Both the position numbers and the translations under genes were made by a program. Below, one piece after another: positions 10,038 through 21,699 of a stretch of DNA of 64,000 bases. Under the pieces are notes generated by a model. That model was not told the origin of the DNA and made no database searches. It was given only the letters and a program-made list of their open reading frames with translations. Numbering within the stretch: the stretch's first letter is position 1; each line of letters begins with the position of its first letter. The stretch lies in the NCBI RefSeq assembly GCF_027579695.1, contig NC_083577.1, positions 60,166,741-60,230,740 of the forward strand, in the 5' to 3' direction. Source of the DNA: Neoarius graeffei. Lineage: Eukaryota > Chordata > Actinopteri > Siluriformes > Ariidae.

Positions 10038-10715
10038 GGCGGGGGATATAGAAACGGGTTCTGGCTGGCCGGCCGGTCATGTTTTTGTTTCCGGACCATA
10101 TCTTTAAAACTACTGAAGATGCAGTATCCTCATGAAACTTTTTGTATACATATCAAGCAACATGTAATCTGGTGCCTTTTGCTATTTTTGGATTTTTGAA
10201 AGAAGGAAAAAAAAGTATTTTTCAAATTTTTACATAAATAGATTTTTGATGTGGTTTCTAAGAGCAGTGTTTGTTTCCAGAGCATATATCCAAAATTATT
10301 CATGATATGGATTTGAAACTTGGTATGCATGTTAACAAGGTGATGTAGATGTGCCTTTTCATGCTAAGAAATTTGAGAAATTTTAATTTTTCATGTTTCC
10401 ATGGAGACAATTTCAGACTTGGTCTTTCAGTTTAGTCTTAGGGGTCGGTTTTGTTTCTGGAGCAGAACTTGAAAACTATGAGTGGTATGGTCTTGAAAGT
10501 TGGTATGTGTTGATTTTAAGTAATGTATATGTGCCTTTTGATACTAAGAAATGTGAAATTTTACTTTTTAGCTCACCTGGGCCAAAGGTCTGGTGGGTTT
10601 ATGCCATGGGCTGCTGAGGTCAGTGTAAAGAGGTAGGGTTGGTTTCCTGCAGTAGAACTTGAAAACTGTGACAATATAATATCTTGAAACTTGGTATATA
10701 GGGCGGGGGATATAG
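10038..10715. repeat. Imperfect ~185-bp tandem array (about 3.5 units)
   Basis: The recurring motif TTTGTTTCxxGAGCA occurs at about 10084, 10268, 10449 and 10636, giving periods of 181-187 bp. Each unit then carries TGAAACTTGGTAT and ATGTGCCTTTT-CTAAGAAA. The array is bracketed by direct copies of GGCGGGGGATATAG (10038-10051 and 10702-10715). Another array at 32194-33031 has similar GCGGGGGATA borders but a different unit and inverted borders. Confidence 0.7.
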
Positions 10716-12249
10716 AGAACTGTCTTGTTCTAACAGCAAAGGGGCCAATTCCTAACAAGCTGGGATACGTGAAGAAAAGTGTATACACCGTGTTGTATGT
10801 GTGACAAAAGCGACTTAACATCAGGCACTTGCTGCTCTTTTTAAAATGGTGACCTCTTGATCATCAGTATGACTTGAATGTCTTTTTCGAGACCTCAAAA
10901 TGGTAATGAAGGAACTTGAATTTTGTTGATTTATACAGGCTGGTCCATGCTATGTGTTTGGCCCACATCAGATTTACCCCTGTCCTGAAAGGCTGCTGTC
11001 CAACATGCAGTTGTGCTACCTTCTTATCTGCCCAGTCTCATTATCCATCTGTCTGTGTGGGTACTAACCTCACAAAAGCTCATTCAATCTTTCCATTGCT
11101 CTTATTTTCTAAAAAGCTGAAAGGAATGGCCCAAATTGCAGCAGTCTTGTGGGAGTGGGTAGTTGAGAAAGAAGGGAGTAGGTCAAGCGCACACAGCTTT
11201 GTCGAGGTCATTAGAATGGCTGGAGAGGAGCACAGAAAAACAGTGATGTGATATGGGGGTTTCTTTTCTAGTTTTGGGGCTGGGTTATCTCCCTGTTTAC
11301 TTTAACTTTTTCAATTGCACCCTGGCTGACATCACTGTCGGTCTTTTTTGAGGTTGGAAAGTACGCTATAGATCAGCGTTTCTCAACCACAGAAGTGCCA
11401 TCTAGTGGGCTGCAAATCATCCCCCCCCCCCCCAGTTGAAACACATTTTTACTTGTCGTAGGGTACAATTGCTGGGTTGCATCCGACGTCACATCCATCT
11501 CATTAAGCTACGGTCATATTACAGCTCGCGATGGGTTATCGATGAAAATGAGGCATTTTGGTGACGATGCATGCCAATAAACATGAGGACTAAAAATTGT
11601 GGTCTCACAGCAGGCGAGCACTTGACTATCACGCCTTTGCGCGCTTGAGTCTGGCGCAGCTCGAACGGCCGCACACACTCGTAGAGCCTGTGGTGCGTGT
11701 TCTTGGGACCAGTTATGGGAAACGCCCAATACTGATTTGAGCGCAACCAGCAGATACGGACGCAGACGCTGTTTTCACAGAGGCGTTGTGAAGTATCATC
11801 ATGGTCGCATTTGTTTCGAGCCATGTTTATTATGCTGTAAATACTTTGCTTTATGATTCTGCTTTGCTTTTGTGTTTTTGTAAACATCACACTTGCTAAT
11901 AAAGACTCTTCCTGCACTTGGATCTGTCTACTGCCGTCTATCCTGTAGTGTCCTGATCCCTAAATCTTTAACCCAGCCACATATAAAAAATTGTATGCCT
12001 CCATGCTCTTCCAGGTTTTCATCTGTTTGTCCATATAGAACGATGTCTGTAGCACCAGGTAGTTTGGGATGTTGGGGAACTAAACCGATGGATAATTTTC
12101 CAACTCGTAGGAAAAAAAATCCTTTGTTAGTGTGTAAGGATCTATCCCATTTGAGTGGTTTCGATATTCACTTCTTGGTTTTAATAACTGTACACAAACA
12201 TGACAATAAGTTCTTGTGTTAATGGACCAGACTCCACTTTGGGATCATT
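10716..12249. other. ubr3 intron; possible hAT terminus near 11375
   Basis: Mostly unrecognised sequence. CAGCGTTTCTCAACC at about 11373 followed by a poly-C tract at 11420-11432 resembles an hAT left terminus, but no partner end was found. A compositionally different G+C-richer patch spans about 11620-11800. No supportable gene. Confidence 0.45.
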
Positions 12250-12260
12250 AATCCCTTTCG

Positions 12261-12639
12261 GGCGGCATGGTGGTGTAGTGGTTAGCGCTGTCACCTCACA
12301 GCAAGAAGGTCCGGGTTCGAGCCCCGTGGCCGGCGAGGGCCTTTCTGTGTGGAGTTTGCATGTTCTCCCTGTGTCCGCGTGGGTTTCCTCCGGGTGCTCC
12401 GGTTTCCCCCACAGTCCAAAGACATGCAGGTTAGGTTAACTGGTGACTCTAAATTGACCGTAGGTGTGAATGTGAGTGTGAATGGTTGTCTGTGTCTATG
12501 TGTCAGCCCTGCGATGACCTGGCGACTTGTCCAGGGTGTACCCCGCCTTTCTCCCGTAGTCAGCTGGGATAGGCTCCAGCTTGCCTGCGACCCTGTAGAA
12601 CAGGATAAAGCGGCTAGAGATAATGAAATGAAAATGAAA
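12261..12639 (+). repeat. tRNA-derived SINE (family S), full length
   Basis: It starts GGCGGCATGGTGGTGTAGTG, with an A box in TAGTGGTTAGCGCTG and a B box GGTTCGAGCCC near 12314. The body runs through the CCGGTTTCCCCCACAGTCC block to a tail of GAAATGAAAATGAAA. The direct repeats AATCCCTTTC (12250) and AATCCCTTTT (12641) are the target-site duplication. Confidence 0.92.
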
Positions 12640-12650
12640 TAATCCCTTTT

Positions 12651-13948
12651 GACTGAGAATGCCCTGCATGCATCGTTTTATGTTGGCTTCTGGCACAATC
12701 CATATAGTTTTAAATACAATATCTACAAGTAAAAACAGTTTGTTTTTATTGTATTTTTAATTCCTGGGCTCCCATCTGTAACAGGGAGTGATTGTTACAT
12801 CCCATTAATACACTTTACAATAGATTATTAGATTCTAATAGAGTAGATGAGCAAAAATAATTGGGGATCTTTTTTTCATGGGCCCCGACTCGTTACAAGT
12901 ATGAATAGATTGGCCTTGAAAAGCTTGCTATAGATGAGTGAGTGTTTCAGGAATAAATCCTTGGAAACAGTATATAAATGAAATGCACACTGCAGAACTG
13001 TGGAATATTTTCCCATTCTTGCTCTTCATGGAAAGACTTTTGTATGTCCATTTGGCGGGGGTGGGGTTAAAAAGGGGGAAAAACTGTGCTATTTCCTCCG
13101 AAGTGCTTTCTTGCTCATCTAAGTGTGAAGTTGCATCTATTCTAAAAGCACTCTTGCCAATATGCCTCTTAACCCACCTCACCTGGCACTGAGCTTCAAT
13201 TACTGCTCAAATGAAAATGACCAATGTGTAAAATAGCAGTGATGTTTATGAGCAGAAATGAGTTCCTCAACCTAGATTGCAGCCAAAGCCAATTCGATGC
13301 CTTTTTGAACGCTCATGTTTGTTACCCCACTCTGCTCAGTCTGTCCTCCATGTTGACCTCAGGGGAACAGTACTCAGTTTTGTGTATGTGTCAATTCAGC
13401 ATTGATCAGAGCCAGAACAATTATCTTTACTCCACTCATCGGGAAATGGAGCATTGATTTTTCACATAGCATGGTAGACATGGGTGTGAAATGAAGTCTT
13501 TTAAGTAAAGTTACAGAGCTGAACAAATGGGCCTTGACTGTGTGTACAGACACACCTGCTGGTTTGTGAGCTGTCTATGTGGTCCTCCACAGAATGGCAC
13601 AATAATGGAGTTTGATTGTGCTCCTGTCTGACTCCTGGAGATGGGCATTATGAATAGATGCACAATTTACCATCTTCCATGGATGCATTCACATTCAAAT
13701 GATTTTGATCCCTGTGTCTCAATGTCCTTAAATTCACACTAACAAGTGGCAAGTCCCTTGTTTGGGTTTCTGATTTGCAGGCGTCCACTATCCAGCACGC
13801 ATGTGGGCAAGTGTTTCACTGGGAAATACACCACTTGTATTTTTCATACAAGTTACATCCAGGAACTGGAGATTCAAAACAGTGACTCAAGTCTCTGTAT
13901 GTCGCTCGCTAGGAAATCAATGTATTGTTTTGATAAATTTGGGAACTT

Positions 13949-13979
<31 letters not shown>

Positions 13980-13990
13980 TTTTTGGTTCA
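12651..13990. other. ubr3 intron, no recognised element
   Basis: Unremarkable sequence. A (TTTA)n microsatellite of about nine units lies at 13950-13984 just before the next SINE. Confidence 0.55.
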
Positions 13991-14005
13991 TGAATGTGTG
14001 CATGA

Positions 14006-14380
14006 GGCGGCATGGTGGTGTAGCGGTTAGCGCTGTCACCTCACAGCAAGAAGGTCCGGGTTCGAGCCCTGTGGCCGGCGAGGGTCTTTCTGTGTGGAGT
14101 TTGCATGTTCTCCCCGTGTCCGCGTGGGTTTCCTCCGGGTGCTCCGGTTTCCCCCACAGTCCAAAGACATGCAGGTTAGGTTAACTGGTGACTCTAAATT
14201 GACGATAGGTGTGAATGTGAGTGTGAATGGTTGTCTGTGTCTATGTGTCAGCCCTGTGATGACCTGGCGACTTGTCCAGGGTGTACCCCGCCTTTCGCCC
14301 GTAGTCAGCTGGGATAGGCTCCAGCTTGCCTGCGACCCCGTAGAACAGGATAAAGCAGCTACAGATAATGAGATTAAATT
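14006..14380 (+). repeat. tRNA-derived SINE (family S), full length
   Basis: Same organisation as the 12261 copy, about 97% alike by eye. The flanks AATGTGTGCATG (13993) and AATGTGTCCATG (14381) are a 12-bp target duplication with one mismatch. Confidence 0.92.
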
Positions 14381-14559
14381 AATGTGTCCATGTAATAAAA
14401 ATATCACACGTTGGCTTGAAGATATGAAGTTCATTATCTCGCGTTGAAAAACTCACATTTTTCTTACAAAATGCATCATGGATCTGATTGACCAAATTTC
14501 CCGATATTTCATGCCTATGATGTCACTTCCAGTGTTTTCCCGCTGACAGGACGTGTGTT

Positions 14560-15252
14560 GTCAAAATGGAGAACCGGTTCAAAAATTAAAATTCTTTTGA
14601 ATAAGTGTGTTTGTGTGTGGTGTTCCACAAAATCGAGTCATGCATGAGCTAATGGTCGACGAACTGCATCGTGCCAAGTTGGCTATAAGCCATGTATGAC
14701 GAGATTGAGTGGAATAACTGTTTATTATATCCACTTTCACTGGATTTTGAGAAATGGAGCATTTTTATTTTTTGCGAATTCAATGAATAAAAACTTTTAT
14801 ACAAAAGTCTGATAATCATTTCCACTTAGAATGTAAACAAACTGGTGAAATGACAGTAGCAATTTATGAAGAAAAATTCTATAATTCTTGAAAAATAAAA
14901 ATGTTCTTACCATCAAATACTTTTATTCCCTTTTTTTGTGTTTTTGTATTTTTGGGGGGTTTTGTTTTCGAGTAGAGGTTTTTAATTTTGTCTTTGGTTG
15001 GTTCAGTAACACGCGCTGCCATTTTTGTTTTGGTTTTTTTTTTTTTTTTTGGCGGTTGGCAAACCAACTTAAAGGTGCATTACCGTTACTGACTGGGCTG
15101 GAGTGTGGAACAGGAGATATTGAGGGAAGGAAGCTATATTCATTTAGCTAATTCTGTTTCTTTTAAATACTTGATTAAGCTGCCATTTTGTTTTTCTCTA
15201 CTCATGGTATATGAGATGAGATCCTTGTAGTAGCCAATCAGAGCACACGAGT
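14560..15252 (+). repeat. Dispersed repeat B, copy 1
   Basis: About 630-690 bp matching, in inverted orientation, the stretch 60680-61320. Shared landmarks are GGCAAACCAACTTAAAGGTG near 15057, CATCAAATACTTTTATTCC near 14911 and a TTCCACAAAATCGAGTC block near 14623. The right edge (GTAGCCAATCAGAG) matches CTGATTGGCTACTC at the left edge of the other copy. No coding capacity; class unknown, probably a non-autonomous DNA element. Confidence 0.65.
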
Positions 15253-15274
15253 GCTCATATCCAGTGAATGTGGA

Positions 15275-16867
15275 TAGTTGGGACAAAGTACAAATTGTAA
15301 ATAAAAACGGAATGCAATAATTTACAAATCTCTCAAAAACTGATATTGTATTCACAGTAGAACATAGACAACATATCAAATGTCGAAAGTGAGACATTTT
15401 GAAATTTCATGCCAAATATTGGCTCATTTGAAATGTCATGACAGCAACACATCTCAAAAAAGTTGGGACAGGGGCAATAAGAGGCTGGAAAAGTTAAAGG
15501 TACAAAAAAGCAACAGCTGGAGGACCAAATTGCAACTCATTAGGTCAATTGGCAATAGGTCATTAACATGACTGGGTATAAAAAGAGCATCTTGGAGTGG
15601 CAGCGGCTCTCAGAAGTAAAGATGGGAAGAGGATCACCAATCCCCCTAATTCTGCACCAACAAATAGTGGAGCAATATCAGAAAGGAGTTCGACAGTGTA
15701 AAATTGCAAAGAGTTTGAACATATCATCATCTACAGTGCATAATATCATCAAAAGATTCAGAGAATCTGGAAGTATCTCTGCGCGTAAGGGTCAAGGCCG
15801 AAAAACCATACTGGGTGCCCGTGATCTTCGGGCCCTTAGATGGCACTGCATCACATACAGGCATGCTTCTGTATTGGAAATCACAAAATGGGCTCAGGAA
15901 TATTTCCAGAGAACATTATCTGTGAACACAATTCACCGTGCCATCCGCCGTTGCCAGCTAAAACTCTATAGTTCAAAGAAGAAGCCGTATCTAAACATGA
16001 TCCAGACGCGCAGACGTCTTCTCTGGGCCAAGGCTCATTTAAAATGGACTGTGGCAAAGTGGAAAACTGTTCTGTGGTCAGACGAATCAAAATTTGAAGT
16101 TCTTTATGGAAATCAGGGACGCCGTGTCATTCGGACTAAAGAGGAGAAGGACGACCCGAGTTGTTATCAGCGCTCAGTTCAGAAGCCTGCATCTCTGATG
16201 GTATGGGGTTGCATTAGTGCGTGTGGCATGGGCAGCTTACACATCTGGAAAGACACCATCAATGCTGAAAGGTATATCCAGGTTCTAGAGCAACATATGC
16301 TCCCATCCAGACAACGTCTCTTTCAGGGAAGACCTTGCATTTTCCAACATGACAATGCCAAACCACATACTGCATCAATTACAGCATCATGGCTGCGTAG
16401 AAGAAGGGTCCGGGTACTAAACTGGCCAGCCTGCAGTCCAGATCTTTCACCCATAGAAAACATTTGGCGCATCACAAAACAGAAGATACGACCAAAAAAA
16501 AAAAGACCTAAGACAGTTGAGCAACTAGAATCCTACATTAGACAGGAATGGGTTAACATTCCTATCCCTAAACTTGAGCAACTTGTCTCCTCAGTCCCCA
16601 GACATTTACAGACTGTTGTAAAGAGAAAAGGGGATGTCTCACAGTGGTAAACATGGCCTTGTCCCAACTTTTTTGAGATGTTGTTATGAAATTTAAAATC
16701 ACCTAATTTTTCTCTTTAAATGATATACATTTTCTCACTTTAAACATTTGATATGTCATCTATGTTCTATTCTGAATAAAATATGTAATTTTGAAATTTC
16801 CACATCATTGCATTCCGTTTTTATTTACAATTTGTACTTTATCCCAACTTTTTTGGAATCGGGGTTG
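15275..16867 (+). mobile_element. Tc1-like transposon, right end intact, left end eroded
   Basis: The right end reads CCCAACTTTTTTGGAATCGG then GGTTG at 16867. The left end begins only at AGTTGGGACAAAGTAC (15275), lacking the outermost ~18 bases of the inverted repeat. Subterminal repeats (ATTGTAAATAAAAACGGAAT near 15294 and its complement near 16820) pair well. The element carries an uninterrupted transposase ORF. A diverged copy of a related family occupies 46827-49100. Confidence 0.9.
15622..16650 (+). CDS. Tc1/mariner DD34E transposase, intact ORF
   Basis: The frame is open from 15568; I prefer the ATG at 15622 ([20 protein letters not shown]), which gives 342 residues, the usual Tc1 length, and matches where relatives start. 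N-terminal HTH regions ([19 protein letters not shown], then a second around [10 protein letters not shown]) precede the catalytic domain. Numbered from 15568, the triad is D172 in [11 protein letters not shown]262 in FQHDNAKPH and E297 in [11 protein letters not shown]; 34 residues separate the last two. The GKGQGRK-type linker and a basic patch ([12 protein letters not shown]) are present. It would cut and paste its own element by binding the inverted repeats. Coding is complete to the stop, but the eroded left terminus suggests this copy itself cannot move. Confidence 0.92.
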   Translation: MGRGSPIPLILHQQIVEQYQKGVRQCKIAKSLNISSSTVHNIIKRFRESGSISARKGQGRKTILGARDLRALRWHCITYRHASVLEITKWAQEYFQRTLSVNTIHRAIRRCQLKLYSSKKKPYLNMIQTRRRLLWAKAHLKWTVAKWKTVLWSDESKFEVLYGNQGRRVIRTKEEKDDPSCYQRSVQKPASLMVWGCISACGMGSLHIWKDTINAERYIQVLEQHMLPSRQRLFQGRPCIFQHDNAKPHTASITASWLRRRRVRVLNWPACSPDLSPIENIWRITKQKIRPKKKRPKTVEQLESYIRQEWVNIPIPKLEQLVSSVPRHLQTVVKRKGDVSQW

Positions 16868-17256
16868 TGTGTCTGAGATGGAGATGTTTTATTTATTTAT
16901 TAGTTTCTGTGCTACGCACTTCCTGGTTCCCAAGTTGTTTGCGCCGAGTCTTTTTTTCCACGATTGTTGGCGTTAATTACTAATCTTTTTTTAAAAAAAA
17001 AATTCTACAAATAATTTTCCAGTATCCCCTTCATTTTTTTTTATTGTACTTTCACTTTCCTTTTTGTACTTTCCACTTTTGCTTTCCTTTTTCCATTTTT
17101 TCTTTTTTTTCTTTTTCTTTTCTCCTCCTGTGTAAAGACCATAAGCGGAGGCCATCCACATCAGATCTGCTTTAATATCAACAGATCTTCAATTAAGGTA
17201 CGTGAATCCTTTTCATCATGGCACACCTTTAGCCTGTTCAGTGTGCTGAGTGCAAG
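16868..17256. other. Pyrimidine-rich leader before the LINE ORF1
   Basis: T/C-rich sequence with long T and A runs. Part of it (from about 17100, GTGTAAAGACCATAAGCGGA) is probably the 5' UTR of the LINE that follows. Confidence 0.5.
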
Positions 17257-18124
17257 ATGTTTAGTCATTCTTCCTCCGTTGCTAGCGATAGCTTTATTTG
17301 TGATAAGTGCAGATTAGTTAGCTCTCTGACGGAGAAGATTATAGTGTTAGAAGTGCATATCCAGGCTTTAGAGAAGGTCCGTGAGAATGAGAACAGTGTA
17401 GTTTCTGTAGGGGAAAGTCTGGATGCCCTAAGTGGAGTTAGTAATCCCCCAACTCCGGCACTAGAGCCCTTACAGCGGGACAAATGGGTGACAACTCGGC
17501 GGCATAAGTGTAGAGCCAAAGCTACCGCTGAGGCTCGCCCACAGGAACACCACACCCCTCCACGTCACGTGTCAAACAGGTTTGCTCTCCTTAGTGATGC
17601 ACCCACTGAGAAACCTGAAAGAGCTCTGGTTATAGGGGACTCTGTCATACGGCACGTGAAATTAGCTCGGGCTTTAGGGGCACCAGCAGCTTTAGTCAGG
17701 TGTATACTGGGAGCCAGGGTACCGGACATAGCAGGTAATCTTAGGGTCCTAGGCAAGCACAGGTTCTCAAAGATAGTTATCCATGCAGGAGCTAATGATA
17801 TACGCCTTCGTCAGTCTGAGGTTACCAAGAGTAACTTTGTAGAGGTGTTTTAAATTAGCGAAGGTGATGTCCGATGCTGTAGTATGCTCTGGCCCCATCC
17901 CAATGCGGTGTGATGATGTAGCTTACAGCAGGTTATGGTCGCTGAACTGCTGGTTGTCCAGGTGGTGCTCTGAAAACAGTGTGGGCTTTATAGATAATTG
18001 GGCTAATTTTGAGGGCACTACTGACCTGTTAGGGCGGGACGGTATCCATCCCACTCGGGAAGGTGCTGCTCTCATTTCCTGCAGCATAGGTCATAGTCTC
18101 AGAACAGGCCTAGTTAATTTCTGA
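17257..18124 (+). pseudogene. LINE ORF1 with SGNH/GDSL esterase domain
   Basis: The first segment (17257-17853) has a CDKC pair near the N-terminus, a short coiled-coil-like stretch (residues 21-45), then [13 protein letters not shown] with the nucleophile Ser 129 in GDS, and HAGANDIR (block III). After a frameshift near 17855 the second segment (17864-18124) supplies [13 protein letters not shown], the Asp/His block. All SGNH blocks are therefore present but split. Esterase-type ORF1 proteins are known in CR1/L2 elements; they bind RNA or assist retrotransposition. Confidence 0.8.
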
Positions 18125-18340
18125 TAATCCAGAGCCAAGGCCAGGGAGCAGACGAACAGGCTAAACCCAACTGTCTGCTAGCTGCACAGTCTTGTCACTC
18201 AGGGTCCACTACATTTGAGACTGTCTGTTCCCCGAGCTCAACAAAAAAGTAGAAATACTCAGTGTTTGTTCCAGTAACCTAATTAATATAAAACTAGATC
18301 ATACTGACTGTACAGCCGCTGCCAGCACTTTTGATCTAAA

Positions 18341-19001
18341 GTGGCGCTGTTAAATATTAGATCTCTTACATCTAAAGCGCTAATGGTTAATGAACTTATT
18401 ACTGATCAGGAGTTTAATGTTCTGTGTTTAACAGAAACATGGATTAAGCCAAATGAATATATAGCATTAAATGAAGCTGGTCCTCCTGGATACAGTTATA
18501 TACACCAGCCTCGTCTAACTGGTAGAGGAGGCGGCGGCGCGGTTATTTATAGTGATTATCTAGGTGTAACACACAAACCTGGTTATAAATTGAATACATT
18601 TGAAGTTCTTCATACTAATATAATGTATGTAGCCTCGAAAAATAGGTCTACCCAGTTAATTCCATTACTTATTATTCACAGGCCCCCGGGGCCATATTCG
18701 GAGTTTCTTTCCAAATTTGCAGATTTTATCTCAGACCTGGTTATTTACTTAGACAAAGCTTTAGTTGTCAGAGATTTTAATATTTCACTTTGATAACCCA
18801 GAAGACCCTTTGGAAACAGCGTTCGTGTCCATTTTAGATTCAGCAGGGGTTAATCAGAATGTCATAGGACCGACCCATAATGGTGGTCACACCCTCGATC
18901 TAATACTAACATTTGGGTTAAACGTAGAAAATATAGTCACACTTCCACAGTCTGAAGTTCTCAGATCATTCTTTCATCTCATTCAAAATATGTCTGAGTA
19001 A
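18341..19001 (+). pseudogene. LINE ORF2 endonuclease domain (APE type), broken
   Basis: LLNIRSLTSK supplies the first Asn, FNVLCLTETW the catalytic Glu, and GGHTLDLILT the late Asp/His-containing block. A frameshift near 18790 separates the last two. The expected GDFN motif appears as RDFN, a likely loss-of-function change. This domain nicks target DNA for target-primed reverse transcription. Confidence 0.75.
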
Positions 19002-19095
19002 TAATATATGCACCTCACCACACTACTGTATTAAACGTACAGTCACGTCAACTACTGCACAGAGCTTTATAAATGATCTCCGAGAGTTATCAACT

Positions 19096-21365
19096 TTGAT
19101 TGGGTCACTGTCAGCCCCTGCAGAACTTGATCAGGCAACTGAATGCTTAGAGTCAACGTTCCGCTATACTTTAGATAATGTAGCTCCTCTTAAAAGGAAA
19201 ATGAGCAGAGAGAAAAAATTAGCACCCTGGTATAATGATGACACTCGCACTTTAAAACAGACCACTCGAAAACTGGAACGTAAATGGCGTCAAACAAAAT
19301 TGGTAGTGTTCAAATTAGCTTGGAAGGAGAGCTTCCTAAAGTATAGAAAAGCTCTTAGTGCTGCTCGATCAACATATCTCTCCTTCCTAATAGAAGAGAA
19401 CAAAAATAATCCTAGATTCCTATTTTAATACTGTAGCAAAATTAACCAGGAATAAGTCCACTATAGACACATGCACACCTGTAGTACGTAGTAGTAATGA
19501 CTTTATGAATTTTTATTTATTTATTTATTTTTAATGACTAAATTGAGAATATCCAACAAAAAATTCAAACTACTAATTTAAGGTCAGACAATATAAGTGA
19601 CCCTGTAGTTACCTCTGCCAAGGAGGTTATGTTTTCGGTAGCGTTTGTCTGTTGGTTTGTCTGTTAGCAACATTACGGAAAAAGTTATGAATGGATTGCT
19701 CTGAAGTTTTTTCCAGAGGTGTGACTGCGCACAAGTAACAATCCATTAAATTTTGGTGGTGATCCGGATCACCTTCTGGATCCCGGATTTTTTTAAAGGA
19801 TTCTTGGCGGAGGTCTGCGCTCTCTGAGTGCTTTTCTAGTTAACAATATAACTATCAGATCAGCAATTAGAATGTTTTACTCCCCTTAGAGAAACTGAAT
19901 TACTTTCATTAATCTTGGCATCAAAAGCCTCAACTTGTGTGCTAGATCCCTTACCTACACGTCTATTTAAACAGATAATACCTGAAGTAATTGAACCGCT
20001 TCTAAAAATAGTACATTCTTCTCTTAGGATTGGCTTTGTACCCAAATCCTTTAAACTAGCAGTTATCAAACCTCCCCTTTATCTCCAAGAACCTTGAAAA
20101 AGCTGTGGCACAGCAGTTATGCTCATATTTACATAGGAATAACATCCATGAAATGTATCAGTCAGGATTTAGACCTCATCATAGCACAGAGACAGCACTG
20201 GTTAAAGTAGTAAACGACCTACTGTTGGCGTCTGATCAGGGCTGTGTCTTGCTGCTTGTGTTGCTTGACCTTAGTGCAGCATTTGATACCATTGATCATT
20301 CCATTCTCCTGGATAGACTAGAAAACGTTGTGGGAGTTAAGGGAACGGCCCTCTCCTGGCTCAGGTCTTATTTAACTGCTCGCTATCAGTATGTTGATGT
20401 AAATGGTGATTTTTCTAGACATACTGAGGTAAAGTTTTTGGTGTTCCACAAGGTTCTGTCTTGGGTCCACTGCTTTTTTTCTTTATACATGTTACCCCTG
20501 GGTGATATTATTCGTAAACACTGTATTAGTTTCCACTGTTATGCTGATGACACACAGTTGAATGTTTCTGCAAAACCTGATGAGAGACACCAGCTTAATA
20601 GAACTGAGGAATGTGTGAAGGACATTAGACACTGGATGCTTATTAACTTTCTTCTGCTTAACTCTGACAAGACTGAAGTACTTGTACTAGGACCACATGC
20701 AGCTAGAAGTAAGTTTTCTGATTACACAGTAACTCTGGATGGCCTGTTTCTTCACATGCAGCAATAAAAGACCTAGAGGTGATTATTGACCCCAGTCTTT
20801 CATTCGAAACTCACATTGATAACTACCTGGATAGCTGTCTTTCATCTCAGAAATATTGCTAAGATGAGAAATTTAATGTCACTACACAACACGGAAAAAC
20901 TAGTTCATGCTTTCGTTACCTCCGTGTTGGATTATTGTAATGCCTTACTGTCTGGAGGTTCCAATAAGTGCATAAACAAGCTCCAGTTAGTTCAAAATGC
21001 AGCAGCAAGAGTCCTTACTAGAACTAGAAAATGACTACATCACCCCTGTCCTATCCACATTGCATTGGCTCCCAATCAAATTTTGCATTGATTATAAACT
21101 ACTACTATTGACCTTTAAAAGCACTGAATGGTCTTGCACCACAGTACCTGAGCAAACTTCTGGTCCTTTATGACCCGCCACGCCTACTTAGATCAAAAGG
21201 TGCAGGCTATCTGCTGGTACCTCATATAGTGAAGGCTACATGAGAGGGCAGAGCCTTTTCTTACAAAGCTCCAGTTATGGAACAGCCTTCCAAGTAGTGT
21301 TCGGAAATCAGACACAGTCTCAGCATTTAAGTCTAGGTTGAAAACGTATCTGTTTAGTCAAGCCT
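19096..21365 (+). pseudogene. LINE ORF2 reverse transcriptase region, broken
   Basis: 19096-19428 is the linker between endonuclease and RT. 19915-20097 begins the RT. 20105-20767 carries SGFRPHHSTETAL, LLDLSAAFDTIDHSILL with the first catalytic Asp, and CYADDTQL with the YADD pair. 20786-21034 adds LVHAFVTSVLDYCNALLSG. The C-terminal part to about 21365 continues in shifted frames. At least four breaks are visible. Confidence 0.85.
19612..19836. repeat. Short dispersed repeat nested in the LINE
   Basis: It starts ACCTCTGCCAAGGAGGTTAT and ends CTTGGCGGAGGTCTGCGCTC...GAGTGCTTTTC. TAGTTA on each side (about 19606 and 19838) is the likely target duplication; removing the insert restores CCTGTAGTTAACAATATAAC. 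The end motifs GCCAAGGAGG and CTTGGCGGAGG are roughly inverted. A common fish repeat in my recollection; class unknown. Confidence 0.7.
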
Positions 21366-21668
21366 TTTAAGTGTTTGAGGGAAAGGTGTAGATCTGGAGG
21401 GTCCTCAGAGTGTTTTGGTAAACTGGGATGTATGGATGCTGTCAGTCCCCCACTCTCTCGCTCACTCGAGTTTGTTGACGGTGTAGTGGCTGGCTGCTTT
21501 ATGTCCCGGGGTTCCCTAATGCCTGTGTTACCTTCTTGTAACACAGGCATTAGTTATGCTGTCATAGTTAGTTTTGCTGGAGTCCCTGCTTGTACTCAGT
21601 GCAATATGTATACTGTTCCTACTTATTCAGGTGACATTGAGCATACCTAACAACCTGTGTTAACACCC

Positions 21669-21699
<31 letters not shown>

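Noticed and set aside
11514..11917. 132-codon minus-strand frame in a G+C-richer patch
   Set aside because: No recognisable domain and no splice context; left as unknown intron sequence.
12349..12642. ORFs beginning MEFACSP in several places
   Set aside because: These are all translations of the same non-coding SINE family.
17865..18124. Independent small gene
   Set aside because: It is the frame-shifted C-terminal half of the LINE ORF1 esterase (DGIHP block).
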